64,000 nt of DNA from an uncultured Prevotella sp. (GCA_944319795.1 CALUFA010000011.1:1-64000); one strand, 5' to 3'. Counted from the first letter of the stretch, positions 34,519 to 43,833 are shown. Numbers and translations: made by a program. Notes: generated from the sequence alone by a model not told the origin.

Positions 34519-37353
34519 TTACTTGGCTGCGGTCTCGGGCAGCATGATTACTTTCACGCTGTTGCCGCCGGCGAAGATGACGTCTTTAACTACCTTGGCG
34601 ACCTTCTCGGGCGTAAGGGCCTTTACCAAGTCCTTGTAAGTAGTGTGGGTGTCGATTCCGTATTCGTCGAACGTGTCGATAACGCTGAGCCAGTAGCCGT
34701 TGGTCCTTGCGGCGTCGTCGGCCTTCTTGAGCATGGCCTCTTTCACCTTGTTGAGCATGTCGGCGTCAACAGTAGTGCAGAGTTTCTTTGCCTCTTCGTC
34801 CATAATCTTCAGGGCCAAGTCGCTCTTTGCCGGATCCATCGGGCAGATGCCGATGAGTGCGGTGAACGGAGTGTCGCCTCCGTATTGGCAAGAACCGGCA
34901 GCTCCTGCAGAATAGGCAGCTCCTGCGTCTTCGCGTATCTTCTTCAAGTAAATCATCTCGAGCACTTCTCCGGCTGCGCCTACTGCTACGGCGTTCTCAA
35001 GCGAATAGGGCACGTCGAGGTTGTACCAGTACATGTAGGCGTTGGCCTTCGGGGTCTCCATTTTGCGTGTGAACTTGTTCACGGCCTCGCCCCTGTTGTA
35101 TGTGGAAATCTTCTTCCACTGCTCCTTCTGTCCGTTGCCGGGCAGCGAGGCGATATACTGTTCGATGAGCGGGCGGATTGCGGCCTCGTCGAAGTTGCCC
35201 ACGATCTCGAAGGTGAAGTCGCCGGCATTGGCAGTGCGCTCTTTTGCTATCTGCAGTATGCGGTCGTAGTTTATCTTCTTAAGGTCTTCTACCTTAATGT
35301 TCGTGTTGCGCGGATTGCGGCTGTAAAGTGTTACCATAAGCGAGTCGCTGAACGCTGCGTCGGGCGACAGCTCCTGGTTCTTCAGTATTGTTTCGAGCGT
35401 TGTCATCAGCTGTGCGTAGCTCTTCTCGTCCTTCTTTATGTCGGTGAAGTAGAGGTATGTCAGCTGGAACAGAGTTTCGATGTCCTTCGGGGTAGAGCTT
35501 CCGCTTACAATTTCGTGGAAGTTGGCAAGCTGCAGGTTCACGTTGGCCTGCTTGCCGGCGAGGGCCTTCTGCAGTTCGGTTACGTCGAAGTTGCCGAGTC
35601 CGCTTGATCCTATTACGGCGTCGAACGCCTTAGCGTTTATTATGTCTTCTTCGCCGAGCAGTGACGAACCGCCCTTAGACGAGGCGTTGAGCAGCACTTC
35701 GTTGTCCTTGTAGTCGGTTTTCTTCAGCAATACGCGTGCGCCGTTTGAGAGTGCAAGCTCCTTGTAGCCGAGCGTGGTGTTCTCCTTCTCGCTTACAATC
35801 TTGCCTTTCGCAGGCAGCTGGGCGATGAGAGGCTCCTGCTTAACGTTGTCGACCCAAGCAGTAAGCTGTTCGCCGTGAACGGCGTCGATGGCCTTCTTGA
35901 TGCCTTCCTCGGTCGGGTAAACGGCCCCTTCCTTCTCGGTGTTGAAGCTGAGCACTACGAGGTTGGTGTCGGTTACGCTTACGAGCTGCTTCATCGTCTC
36001 GTTGATTGCCTCAACCGGGATGGCCGGGCTGAGCTGCTGCATTATCATATACTCGTCGTCGATCGACGGGATGGGCTCGTTGTCGAGGAAGTTGCGCGTA
36101 TAGAGGTTGCAGTAAACGCTGTTGTTGCGCTTGTCGCGGTTGGTGTATACGCTCTCGAGCTGGCTCATATACTCAGACTTGGCGCGGGCGTACTCCGTAG
36201 GCGTGAAGCCGAACTTTGTGGCGCGCATAACCTCGCGCATCACTGCCGACACGGCTGCGTCGGTCTGTCCGGGCTTCGGAACGCAGTATGCCATGAAGGC
36301 GTCCTTAGTCTTGGCGAAGAGATAGTCGCCGTCGCTCACTCCTGCCTGTACGAACGGGCAGTCGGCGTTTTGTGCCACTTCGGCGAGGCGTGCGTTGAGC
36401 ATTTGCGTCGAGAGGCTGACGGCATACGTCTGCAGCATGTACGCCAAGTTGCCCTTGAGGCTGTCGGGCACGTCGTCGTGCTTGAATATCAGCTGCACAA
36501 TGTTGATCTGCTGCTCCTTGTCCTTGTCTACGATGATTATCGCCTCGTTGTTGTCGGGTACGGGCTCGGGCACTACGGGAGTGGCGTTCGGGTCGAGCTT
36601 GATGCCGCTGAACATTTCCTTTATCTTCTGTTCGGTGCGGTTCACGTCGATGTCGCCCACTACGATGATGGCCTGGTTGTCGGGCCTGTACCACTTATGG
36701 TAGTAGGCGCGCAGAACGTCGGGCTTGAAGTTCTTAACCACCTCCATCGTGCCGATAGGCATGCGGCGGCCGTACTTGCTGCCAGGGTACATCTTTTCGA
36801 GGTTGCGCTCGAACATCCTTTGGTCGGCTGAAGAGCGCAAGCGCCACTCGTTCTCGATAACGCCGCGCTCCTTGTCGATTTCCTCGTCGTCGAGCGTGAG
36901 GCCGTTAGACCAGTCCTTGAGCACGAGCAGGCACGAGTCGAGCGCCGCGAGGTTGCCCGACGGCACGTTGTCTATGTTGTAAACGGTTTCTGCGATAGAA
37001 GTGTACGCATTGAGGTCGCGGCCGAACTCAACGCCTATCGAGCGCATGTATTCGAGCAGCTTGTCGCCGGGGTAGTTCTCTGAGCCGTTGAAGGCCATGT
37101 GCTCAAGGAAGTGGGCGAGACCCCTCTGGTTCTCCTCTTCCTGGATTGAGCCTACGCGCTGTGCGATGTAGAAGTTGACACGGTGTTCCGGGTAACCGTT
37201 GTGGCGGATGTAATAGGTGAGGCCGTTGGGCAGCTTGCCTATCCTTACGGCAGTGTCGACCGGTATCGGCGGCAACTGCATTTCCTGTGCCACAACCGCT
37301 GCCGAGCCCGTAATGAAGAGCAGGGCGGCGACTAAAAGATGTTTTATTCTCAT
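34519..37353 (-). CDS. Secreted M16 family zinc metalloprotease
   Basis: 944 residues with a signal peptide (1-22, ending VVAQ). The inverted zinc motif HFLEH is at 81-85, with the third ligand expected in the ERGVIENEWR region near 140-150. M16A and M16C domain pairs follow (about 40-500 active half, 520-944 inactive half). It degrades peptides in the periplasm like pitrilysin-type enzymes. A -7 box lies 26 bp upstream and a terminator follows, so it is a single-gene transcript. Confidence 0.92.
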   Translation of the reverse strand: MRIKHLLVAALLFITGSAAVVAQEMQLPPIPVDTAVRIGKLPNGLTYYIRHNGYPEHRVNFYIAQRVGSIQEEENQRGLAHFLEHMAFNGSENYPGDKLLEYMRSIGVEFGRDLNAYTSIAETVYNIDNVPSGNLAALDSCLLVLKDWSNGLTLDDEEIDKERGVIENEWRLRSSADQRMFERNLEKMYPGSKYGRRMPIGTMEVVKNFKPDVLRAYYHKWYRPDNQAIIVVGDIDVNRTEQKIKEMFSGIKLDPNATPVVPEPVPDNNEAIIIVDKDKEQQINIVQLIFKHDDVPDSLKGNLAYMLQTYAVSLSTQMLNARLAEVAQNADCPFVQAGVSDGDYLFAKTKDAFMAYCVPKPGQTDAAVSAVMREVMRATKFGFTPTEYARAKSEYMSQLESVYTNRDKRNNSVYCNLYTRNFLDNEPIPSIDDEYMIMQQLSPAIPVEAINETMKQLVSVTDTNLVVLSFNTEKEGAVYPTEEGIKKAIDAVHGEQLTAWVDNVKQEPLIAQLPAKGKIVSEKENTTLGYKELALSNGARVLLKKTDYKDNEVLLNASSKGGSSLLGEEDIINAKAFDAVIGSSGLGNFDVTELQKALAGKQANVNLQLANFHEIVSGSSTPKDIETLFQLTYLYFTDIKKDEKSYAQLMTTLETILKNQELSPDAAFSDSLMVTLYSRNPRNTNIKVEDLKKINYDRILQIAKERTANAGDFTFEIVGNFDEAAIRPLIEQYIASLPGNGQKEQWKKISTYNRGEAVNKFTRKMETPKANAYMYWYNLDVPYSLENAVAVGAAGEVLEMIYLKKIREDAGAAYSAGAAGSCQYGGDTPFTALIGICPMDPAKSDLALKIMDEEAKKLCTTVDADMLNKVKEAMLKKADDAARTNGYWLSVIDTFDEYGIDTHTTYKDLVKALTPEKVAKVVKDVIFAGGNSVKVIMLPETAAK

Positions 37354-37378
37354 AAATAATGGTTTAAAAATGGTTTGA

Positions 37379-37386
37379 CAAATATA
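37379..37386 (-). promoter_or_regulatory. -7 box of the M16 protease gene
   Basis: Minus-strand TATATTTG, 26 bp before the start codon. Confidence 0.5.
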
Positions 37387-37478
37387 GTTTTTTATTTCTT
37401 TAGCACGTTTATTTTTATGCTTTATTTAATAAAATTTATACTTTCTGCGGCCGAAACGTTTCGCAAGCATGCTTCTGC

Positions 37479-37691
37479 CTACGCCTCGTCGCGGTATTCG
37501 AGAATGTCGCCCGGCTGGCATCCTAACTCGCGGCAGATGGCTTCGAGCGTGCTGAAGCGCACGGCCTTGGCCTTGCCCGTCTTCAGGATTGACAGGTTTG
37601 CCTGCGTAAGTCCTATGCGTTCGGCCAGCTCGCCGAGCGAAATCTTGCGCTTTGCCATCTCTACGTCGAGGTTGACTATTATTTTTCCCAT
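37479..37691 (-). CDS. Small XRE-type HTH transcriptional regulator
   Basis: 70 residues, start MGKIIVNLDV. The helix-turn-helix runs KISLGELAERIGLTQANLSILKTGKAKAVRF (about 17-47), followed by the typical LEAICRELGCQPGDIL. These short regulators are usually paired with a DUF2975 membrane protein, as here (gene just upstream on the same strand), and may control its own operon. The longer frame upstream is a shadow of the DUF2975 gene. Confidence 0.9.
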   Translation of the reverse strand: MGKIIVNLDVEMAKRKISLGELAERIGLTQANLSILKTGKAKAVRFSTLEAICRELGCQPGDILEYRDEA

Positions 37692-37699
37692 ATTTAATT

Positions 37700-37740
37700 G
37701 AAAGGTGAGAAGGTGAGAGGGTGAGAAGGTGAGAGGTGGA
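37700..37740. repeat. Short octamer array, GGTGAGAA type
   Basis: GGTGAGAA, GGTGAGAG, GGTGAGAA, GGTGAGAG units, 8 bp each, 9 bp upstream of the HTH start. The coding strand before the gene is therefore CTCACC-type and nearly G-free. Confidence 0.7.
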
Positions 37741-37792
37741 TGTGCTGACTCCTCCATGCTGGTTCTGACTTTTTTTATATGCCCGTGGCGTG

Positions 37793-38440
37793 TCAGATGG
37801 TCAGCTCCTGCTCCTCTTTCATCCTCAGCCCTATGGCGAAAGCCTCGGCTATTACGAGCGTGAAGAGGCCGAAGATGATGTTGGTGAAGTCGGCTGCCGA
37901 ACCGTAATCTACCACGTAACCGCCGAGGCTGAACGCCTGTCGGGCCATGTGGATGTCGTAAAAGCCGTCGGCCGTCACTATCGTTCCGGCCGCGAAGAGG
38001 CACCAGCCGACCACGCGCAGCAGCCTGATGTTCTTGCGCGTAAATATGTCGTCCTTGTTAGCGTTGCGCACGAAGCAGACGAACGCAACGAGCGCCGCCA
38101 AGGCAAGCACGCCGAAGGCCAGCGTGTAGACCAACTTGAATATTGCGGCGAACACGCCCATGCGCTCGCCCGTAGGCACGATCAGCTGCGTAGGCCACGC
38201 CTGCTGCTCCTTGCCGCCGGCCTTGTCGGTAATAGTTTGCGCCGTGGCCTGCGACATTTCCTCGGGCACGAGCGATATGTAGCAGTAGTTGCACGGGTTT
38301 GTCTCGGTGATGTTACGCTTTTCCGCGCCGTGGCGCATGCCGCTGCTGAAGCCGGCGATGAACACGTTCGACATCGACAGCACGTCGCATACTATCACCG
38401 CGAATATCAGCAGGCAGAACAGGTTTAGTTTCTTTTTCAT
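37793..38440 (-). CDS. DUF2975 membrane protein
   Basis: 215 residues with four hydrophobic segments (about 5-28, 97-122, 141-158, 183-203) and a periplasmic loop containing NPCNYCYI. The pairing with the small XRE regulator at 37479-37691 is characteristic of the DUF2975 family, in which the membrane protein is thought to act with the regulator. Exact function is unknown. A -7 box at 38588-38595 is about 150 bp upstream. Confidence 0.85.
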   Translation of the reverse strand: MKKKLNLFCLLIFAVIVCDVLSMSNVFIAGFSSGMRHGAEKRNITETNPCNYCYISLVPEEMSQATAQTITDKAGGKEQQAWPTQLIVPTGERMGVFAAIFKLVYTLAFGVLALAALVAFVCFVRNANKDDIFTRKNIRLLRVVGWCLFAAGTIVTADGFYDIHMARQAFSLGGYVVDYGSAADFTNIIFGLFTLVIAEAFAIGLRMKEEQELTI

Positions 38441-38587
38441 CGTCTTAAGGTTTTGTAGCCTTGCGTCCGCCGCCCTTCCAAGGTCGGGCGGCAGACCCGT
38501 CGGCAGGTTATTGTTTATTATGAGAGAGTGTCGCCATTGTTTCCGGCATTATCGTTATTCAATTGTTATTTATCGTTTTTCGATATG

Positions 38588-38595
38588 CAAAGATA
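38588..38595 (-). promoter_or_regulatory. -7 box of the DUF2975/HTH operon
   Basis: Minus-strand TATCTTTG. It implies a leader of about 140 nt, within which no gene is seen. Confidence 0.45.
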
Positions 38596-38731
38596 AGGAC
38601 AATATTTGAATGCTCCAAATATTTTCGATAAAAATTTATCGAAAAACAATAAATCAATAATTGTCGGTTGGAATAATCAAGTGTGAATCTCCGCATTTTG
38701 TCTAATACTATGTTCCATTTTTTTAATGCGA

Positions 38732-38902
38732 GTTCGGTATAAGAAAAAGGAATCCAACCTATGCAGTAAGAAGTCGGTGGCATTTCATCATTCCGGGCCG
38801 GGACCCGGAATCCAGTGTTTGTAGCCTGGTTGTAGGCAAAAGTGTTTTATCTGGATTCCGGGTCCCGGCCCGGAATGACGGTATGCCACCGACTTATTAT
38901 AC
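38732..38902. mobile_element. MITE-like element 2 (one terminus kept)
   Basis: It begins with the GTTCGGTATAA end and contains the shared hairpin modules (AAGAAGTCGGTGGCAT and TTCCGGGCCGGGACCCGGAA with their complements), but lacks the right terminal repeat. From 38441 to 39010 no gene is seen. Confidence 0.65.
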
Positions 38903-38924
38903 TGGCTTGGCGCATAAATTAGTG

Positions 38925-38970
38925 AAAAAGCAAAGGCAGCCTTGTCAGATAAGACTGCCTTTGCTTTTTT
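38925..38970 (-). terminator. Bidirectional-looking terminator of the lipoprotein gene
   Basis: AAAAAGCAAAGGCAG and CTGCCTTTGCTTTTTT form a 14-15-bp stem with T-runs on both strands, 41 bp past the stop at 39011. Confidence 0.85.
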
Positions 38971-39010
38971 GAAGTTTGGTTTATTGAATCCCGATATGTA
39001 TGGATTCTTG

Positions 39011-39421
39011 TTATTTGCGAACGTAAATATCGCCGTCGATAACCAACCTGTCAGGCGTAATGCTTACATCGTATTCGTAGTTGCCTTCATACATGATGTA
39101 TGATGTTCCGGTCCAAATAAATTCAACAGTAGACCTTCCGCCTTCCTTTTCCCTGAAAATGTATTGGAAGTTGTACACGTCTGAATCTGTACCGTCGTCG
39201 TATATTGCAGTAACAGATCCTGAGTTGTTTGCGCTGAATTTCAATAGTGCCGTGCCGCGAAGTCCGTTGATAGTTAAGCCGCTGCGTTCCCATGTCCCGA
39301 TTATTGAGCTGTTGCCCTCCTTAGGGTCATCATCATCGCTACTGCATGCAGTGAACGAGAGGCTCAGCATGGCTACGAACAGTGTCATGGCCATGAATTT
39401 TAAGTTGCTTAAATGTCTCAT
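39011..39421 (-). CDS. Hypothetical lipoprotein (lipocalin-like)
   Basis: 136 residues with lipobox SFTAC (Cys26), then an acidic SSDDDDPKEG linker typical of Bacteroidales surface lipoproteins, and a small beta-rich domain (GTWERSGLTINGLRG, LLKFSANNSGSVTA, VEFIWTGTSYIMYEG). The GTW start and strand rhythm fit the lipocalin-like fold, without a known ligand. Single-gene transcript: -7 box at 39470-39477 and a strong terminator downstream. Confidence 0.8.
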   Translation of the reverse strand: MRHLSNLKFMAMTLFVAMLSLSFTACSSDDDDPKEGNSSIIGTWERSGLTINGLRGTALLKFSANNSGSVTAIYDDGTDSDVYNFQYIFREKEGGRSTVEFIWTGTSYIMYEGNYEYDVSITPDRLVIDGDIYVRK

Positions 39422-39469
39422 TTTCGTTTACGTTTAAAGTTATTAATAATAATAAGTAATTCCCTTTTG

Positions 39470-39477
39470 CAAAGTTA
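39470..39477 (-). promoter_or_regulatory. -7 box of the lipoprotein gene
   Basis: Minus-strand TAACTTTG, 49 bp before the start codon. Confidence 0.5.
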
Positions 39478-39533
39478 ATAACTTTAAATTAAAGCCTTAG
39501 TAAGTGTGGGTAAGACGAAAATATACATACGTG

Positions 39534-39761
39534 TCATATCTTATTTGTCGCTTCCGTATAACCCATGTCGGTCGAGAGGTCTTTGAAAAAGTCGTGTCCG
39601 AGTATTGTTGATATGCGTCTCAATAATGCGGTGTCGATGCTTTCGCGCTTGAAAATGTCGTAAACGTTCTGCCTGTTGCAGTACAGTTTGCGCGCGAACC
39701 ATGCTACGGTGCGTTCCTGCCTGCGCAGTTCTTCTTCAATCCTGTTGCCGATATGAATCAT
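39534..39761 (-). CDS. Small HTH DNA-binding protein
   Basis: 75 residues with an XRE-like fold: RRQERTVAWFARKLYCNRQNVYDIFKRES (about 13-41) is the helix-turn-helix, then TALLRRISTILGHDFFKDL. The family is common in Bacteroidales next to small lipoprotein or membrane genes. No partner is obvious; a -7 box (39991-39998) lies 230 bp upstream. Target unknown. Confidence 0.8.
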   Translation of the reverse strand: MIHIGNRIEEELRRQERTVAWFARKLYCNRQNVYDIFKRESIDTALLRRISTILGHDFFKDLSTDMGYTEATNKI

Positions 39762-39990
39762 AAGGTAGTGTTAATAAATAATAATGTGTAAGGTCTGAAC
39801 CGCACACGGTTCGTATATGTAGGTGTTTGCGTGTGGGAATAAGTAAAGACGTGGGCGTTGCCGTATGCCGAATCTTCATTGGTCTGTTGAATGTGCGAAG
39901 TTCAAAGGTGAAGGGTTACGTGCTGGTAACGCCTTGTTCTTTATTTGTCAGCCTGTCGAGAAGCGGACGCCGCCGCTTTGCAGGCAGTTG

Positions 39991-39998
39991 CAAAAGTA
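39991..39998 (-). promoter_or_regulatory. Possible -7 box of the HTH gene
   Basis: Minus-strand TACTTTTG. The distance to the gene (230 bp) makes the link uncertain. Nothing else is seen in 39762-40084. Confidence 0.3.
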
Positions 39999-40084
39999 AT
40001 TTTTTTTCATGAGAAAAAAGTTGTTTGTGCGCATAAAATTTTGAAATTAGCTATTGGCCTGAATGTCAGGCAGATATTGAAGGA

Positions 40085-40190
40085 GCCTCCGCCATATCGT
40101 AAGAGGCTGCCTTCCGGCTTGTAAAAGGCCGTCTTTTACAGTGTAATAGGCGGAATTTTACCGTGTGGAAGGCAACCTTTTGGAATATGC
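40085..40190. repeat. AAAAGG/CCTTTT mini-palindrome cluster 4
   Basis: Units AAGAGGCTGCCTTCCGG, AAAAGGCCGTCTTTTACA, TAATAGGCGGAATTTTAC and GGAAGGCAACCTTTTGG follow one another at about 22-bp steps. Confidence 0.7.
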
Positions 40191-40234
40191 CGCAACGAGG
40201 GCCTTGATTCCGTAGGCGGTTACTCGGCGTTCGT

Positions 40235-41800
40235 TTAGAACGTGAAGCGCAGTCCCGTGGGCGTCAACGACAGCGACATCTGCCGCGTCTTGCCGGGCAC
40301 GGCGTAGCTGTACGTGTTGCTTGTGTTGTAGGCGTCGACGGCTTGGTTTATCTTTTTCTGCCCGGCTTTGTTCATCCAGATGGCGCAGCCTACGCTGCCT
40401 GCCACGCCTACTCCGATGATTGCGTAGCTTGTTGACGCCTCGTCTTTTGAATTGTCTGTAATTATGGCTCCTATGCCGGCGAACAGCAGTGAGCCGCCTA
40501 TGCCCACCCACCAGCTTGCCTTCTTAAGTTTTGCGCCTTTCTTGTAAGTGAAATACATGTCGGAATGTCCGTTGAACGCGTTGGCTATCTCGTCCTTGTC
40601 CAACTTTATGGAGTTAAGGTATAGCTTGGAGCCTTTCGCGTACATCTTGTCACCGTATGATATGCCGCCCGAAACGCTGCCTACCACCTTGCGGTCGGTG
40701 CGCCCGTTGAAGAAGTCGTTCAGGTTCCTCCCTATGCGTATGAATGCCTGTTGGATGGCTTTTCCCGTTACTGTCTGTTTGAAATCTTCGGCTCCGCCGT
40801 TCAGTTCGCCGCCGCCGAGCGCTCCGTATTCGAGCGACAGCTGCGACTTGCCTTTCGCCTTGCCGTTGCCCGAGCACATGAACACCACCTCGCCGGTCTG
40901 CAGGTCCACAACCCTTACCGACAGGCTGACTTGCGCCTTGAGCGTGGCTACGTTTACGTTTGAGGCGTATGCCGCGCCGATGTTAGTCCCCGACATGCCT
41001 TGCACGGCTCCCATTATCGAGGCCAACGGCACGCCTGTGCGGACGTTTGCCACGTCGGGCTTCTGCATCGTGGTCTGTAATATGTAGCGTGCGCCGAGCA
41101 CTTTGCCCTGCCGTATGGCCGTTGAGGGGTCTATTATGCTGCCTTGCAGGTTGATTTCGCTTACCTGCGCGTTAAGCACGCTGCGGTCGAGAAGTCTTAC
41201 CTTGTCGCACATCAGCAGCTGTTCCATTAGGATGTCGGCCACGTATCCCCCGAAGTGGCCGTTGTCCACCACGTCGTTCACTTGCGCCGGGGCTACCACT
41301 ACGCTTACCCTCTCATCGCCGGGGGGTTGTTGCACGGGTTGTTGCGCCGTGGCTGCGGCTTGGCCCGAGATTGCTTGTTGCATGCTTTCATATACCGACG
41401 CAGGCGGATTGCCGGGCTGCATCGATTCGGCTTGTTGCGTTGAGGCGGCTCCGCCGTCTTGCGGCGCGCGTACTTGCATGCCGGCCTTCAGCTTCGGCAG
41501 CAGTCCTTTTACGGCCGCTTTCGCCACTGAATATTCGGCATAAGCCTCGCTTACGGTCAGTTCTCCTAATACGGTGTCCACCTTCTTGATCCTTTTCCCC
41601 GTGCCGGGATGGGTCATGTATCCGCCTTCCTTGTAAACGGTAACGCGGTCGCCGGCTTTAACTTGCGCGTTTGTCAGGTCGAGATATACGTCGGCCCCTT
41701 CGATATTGATTATGCAACCTTTGCGTTCTTGCCCCATTGACGGGATGCACGCCGCGCAGGATATGAGGATGAGCAGTAGCAAGTATTTTTTCATGTTCAT
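40235..41800 (-). CDS. CsgG/HfaB family protein
   Basis: 521 residues with an N-terminal signal (lipobox SCAAC near Cys18, or a signal peptidase I site after SMGQ). A Gln/Ala-rich linker at about 105-160 leads into a CsgG-like domain (RVSVVVAPAQVNDVVDNGHFGGYVADILMEQLL, LLDRSVLNAQVSEINLQGSI, VLGARYILQTTMQKPD, LSVRVVDLQTGEVVFMCSG). CsgG proteins form outer-membrane secretion channels for curli or related surface proteins. Near the C-terminus is a Gly-rich hydrophobic hairpin (about 425-475). It follows the zinc-ribbon gene by 22 bp. Confidence 0.85.
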   Translation of the reverse strand: MNMKKYLLLLILISCAACIPSMGQERKGCIINIEGADVYLDLTNAQVKAGDRVTVYKEGGYMTHPGTGKRIKKVDTVLGELTVSEAYAEYSVAKAAVKGLLPKLKAGMQVRAPQDGGAASTQQAESMQPGNPPASVYESMQQAISGQAAATAQQPVQQPPGDERVSVVVAPAQVNDVVDNGHFGGYVADILMEQLLMCDKVRLLDRSVLNAQVSEINLQGSIIDPSTAIRQGKVLGARYILQTTMQKPDVANVRTGVPLASIMGAVQGMSGTNIGAAYASNVNVATLKAQVSLSVRVVDLQTGEVVFMCSGNGKAKGKSQLSLEYGALGGGELNGGAEDFKQTVTGKAIQQAFIRIGRNLNDFFNGRTDRKVVGSVSGGISYGDKMYAKGSKLYLNSIKLDKDEIANAFNGHSDMYFTYKKGAKLKKASWWVGIGGSLLFAGIGAIITDNSKDEASTSYAIIGVGVAGSVGCAIWMNKAGQKKINQAVDAYNTSNTYSYAVPGKTRQMSLSLTPTGLRFTF

Positions 41801-41822
41801 AACAAGTATGTTTGGTTTTATG

Positions 41823-42575
41823 TCATCTTATTTTCCCAATCGTGCCTTTCCCTCCGCACGAAGGGCATTGGTCGTGGCTGTGCGAGGCTGCCACTTCCTG
41901 CCGGCACGCGTCGCACCACCTTGTCGTCGTGCTGCCGTAGGTCGGCGTCTTGTTGCCGGCTATCCAGCCCTTGCCGCCGCACAGGCTGCATGTGGTCGTT
42001 ACGGTGTTGCCCTGCGTGGCTCCCCCGTAAGAGGGGGACGTGCCGTAAGAGCCTCCACCTTGCGCCCCCAAGCTCTTGGCTATGGCGTATCCGTTGCGCA
42101 CGTAGCTCTCGTATTTGGGCGAGCTTTTGCGCGGAATGGAGCTTGTTCCGTAGACTTTGCCCGTGGTCTTGTCGCTTACGGTCAGCTTTGACCCAGGCGT
42201 AAATATGGCCGGCGTCAGCATTTTGCCGAACGTGTAGAAGTAATCCGACGAGGGCAGCACGGTGTTTCTGCCCGATGCGTCGGTCATTGTAAGTTCCACC
42301 TTGTCCTTGCTTAGGTAAAGGAAGGTGATGTATCCGAAGAACGTGTCGTTGCCGTTGGGCAGCATTATGCAGGTGGCGCTGGCCATGTCGGCCTGCCGTT
42401 GGGTCTCCGCTTCTACTAATTCTTGGAATTGCCGGCCTAATTGCTGCTGTTGCTGGATTACGTCCATGTTCATCTGGTTCAGCCATTGGTCGAGCATCCA
42501 TGAGTCCATTTGCGCATTGGCCGGAGCCGATGCGGCTGCAATCGTTATGAGTAAGAACAACAATCTACGTTTCAT
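41823..42575 (-). CDS. Exported protein with DnaJ-type zinc-ribbon repeats
   Basis: 250 residues: signal peptide (1-21, ending ANAQ), a Gln-rich helix (QQQQQLGRQFQEL), a beta domain (FFGYITFLYLSKDKVELTM), then three Cys pairs near the C-terminus (CSLCGGKG, CDAC, CPSCGGKG), the CxxCxGxG pattern of DnaJ cysteine-rich domains. An exported zinc-ribbon protein of this kind is unusual. It is the first gene of a pair with the CsgG-like protein, so the two may work together; function unknown. Confidence 0.75.
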   Translation of the reverse strand: MKRRLLFLLITIAAASAPANAQMDSWMLDQWLNQMNMDVIQQQQQLGRQFQELVEAETQRQADMASATCIMLPNGNDTFFGYITFLYLSKDKVELTMTDASGRNTVLPSSDYFYTFGKMLTPAIFTPGSKLTVSDKTTGKVYGTSSIPRKSSPKYESYVRNGYAIAKSLGAQGGGSYGTSPSYGGATQGNTVTTTCSLCGGKGWIAGNKTPTYGSTTTRWCDACRQEVAASHSHDQCPSCGGKGTIGKIR

Positions 42576-42775
42576 GTCCTTAGTTTTTAGGGTTAGAGGT
42601 ATTGATAACGGCCGTGCTTGGCGGCGTATGCGGCGGCAACGGCGAACCGGCGCATGGGCGAAACATCCCGAAGCGGTTGTCTTTCAGCTTATGCTAAAGA
42701 GGTGTGATCTCGCTTTTGATGTCGCTTTTTGGTTTACATTAAAGTTTGTTTGTAAATTTTAAACCTCGCCAAGTG

Positions 42776-42783
42776 CAAAGTTA
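42776..42783 (-). promoter_or_regulatory. -7 box of the zinc-ribbon/CsgG operon
   Basis: Minus-strand TAACTTTG, giving a leader of about 195 nt. No gene is seen in 42576-43114. Confidence 0.45.
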
Positions 42784-42969
42784 TTTACTTTTAACGGTAG
42801 GGAACGTAAAGGCGTATGATGTAAAAATATACACAAGTGTCGTATTTAATTTGACGCAAATCGGCGCCGTTATGTTGTGCCGACGGCGTGTTACGCGGTG
42901 CCGTCATGCCCCCGGCAAGTGGCCTTACGGCATGTGGGCGGTGGCGCGCGTAGGGGCGTCCGGGCATGC

Positions 42970-43068
42970 CCGGCGTTCCCAAAGGCGGTCTTTCGCACTG
43001 CAAAAGGTTGCCTATCGCACGCTAAAAGGCCGTCTTTTAGCGTGTAAAAGACGGCCTTTTGCAATGTG
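42970..43068. repeat. AAAAGG/CCTTTT mini-palindrome cluster 5
   Basis: GGCGGTCTTTCGCACTGC, AAAAGGTTGCCTATCGCACGC, AAAAGGCCGTCTTTTAGCGT and GTAAAAGACGGCCTTTTGCA follow one another; the last two also pair as a strong stem. Confidence 0.75.
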
Positions 43069-43114
43069 TTGGATGTCAGTAAGTTACGGCACTGATGGCA
43101 CGGCACTCCACGGT

Positions 43115-43741
43115 TCAGTCTTTCAGGGTTACCTTGCCGTTGTCGTCTACCGAGTATTTCAGCTCGTAAAACACGGTCGACGTCCTGCCGGCGTTGGTCA
43201 CGGTCTCCTTGCCTTCCTCGACTACGTTGAGCGTAAGGGTCATGGCTTCGCTGTCGTAGGTGTTTATCTCGAAGTTGTCGAGCGACTTGTACTTGTATCC
43301 CTTGGGTATCAGCGCCTTGGCGTCTTCAATCACTTTGGTTATTTTCGTCGGGTCGATTTTGTCGAGTTCGAGTGCCGGATATTCCTTCGGGTCGTCGTAC
43401 TTGTCGCCTGTGGCGAAGCTGGTGTCGTCGAGGTCGGTAGCCTTCCAGCCCGTTTGGGCTATGAACGACTGCTGCCATGCCTTGCCGTCGTTGTCGATTA
43501 CGTAGAACCTTATGCTCGAAACCTTGCCCGTCAGCTCGTCGCTGGCGCCGCCTTCGTTCCAGTCTACTTCTACGATTTTCCACTTCGAGGGGTCGAAGTT
43601 GGCCTTGGCCAGCTCCTTGGCCTTGTTGAACACTTCGGGCGAATCGGTCTTCGTCCCGCCTAATTTCGACGCTACGTCGCCGCACGACGCCATCACTGCG
43701 GCCATTGCGGCCAGCATGATGATTCTTGCTTTTTTAAACAT
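43115..43741 (-). CDS. Hypothetical lipoprotein
   Basis: 208 residues with lipobox VMASCGDV (Cys20). The rest alternates helix (SPEVFNKAKELAKANFDPSKW) with strand segments (KIVEVDWNEGG, SSIRFYVIDNDGKAWQQSF, YKSLDNFEINTYD) and ends YSVDDNGKVTLKD. It is unassigned; the fold may be cystatin- or NTF2-like, which I cannot establish. Own -7 box at 43826-43833, divergent from the M20 gene. Confidence 0.75.
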   Translation of the reverse strand: MFKKARIIMLAAMAAVMASCGDVASKLGGTKTDSPEVFNKAKELAKANFDPSKWKIVEVDWNEGGASDELTGKVSSIRFYVIDNDGKAWQQSFIAQTGWKATDLDDTSFATGDKYDDPKEYPALELDKIDPTKITKVIEDAKALIPKGYKYKSLDNFEINTYDSEAMTLTLNVVEEGKETVTNAGRTSTVFYELKYSVDDNGKVTLKD

Positions 43742-43825
43742 TACTGTTTGCTTTTTTGATTGTTAGACATAAAGTTTACAAGTGCGCAGGGGCTGAAAAC
43801 GGGTTCCCGACCGCCGTGCGCTTTA

Positions 43826-43833
43826 CAAAAGTA
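43826..43833 (-). promoter_or_regulatory. -7 box of the 43741 lipoprotein gene
   Basis: Minus-strand TACTTTTG. Confidence 0.45.
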
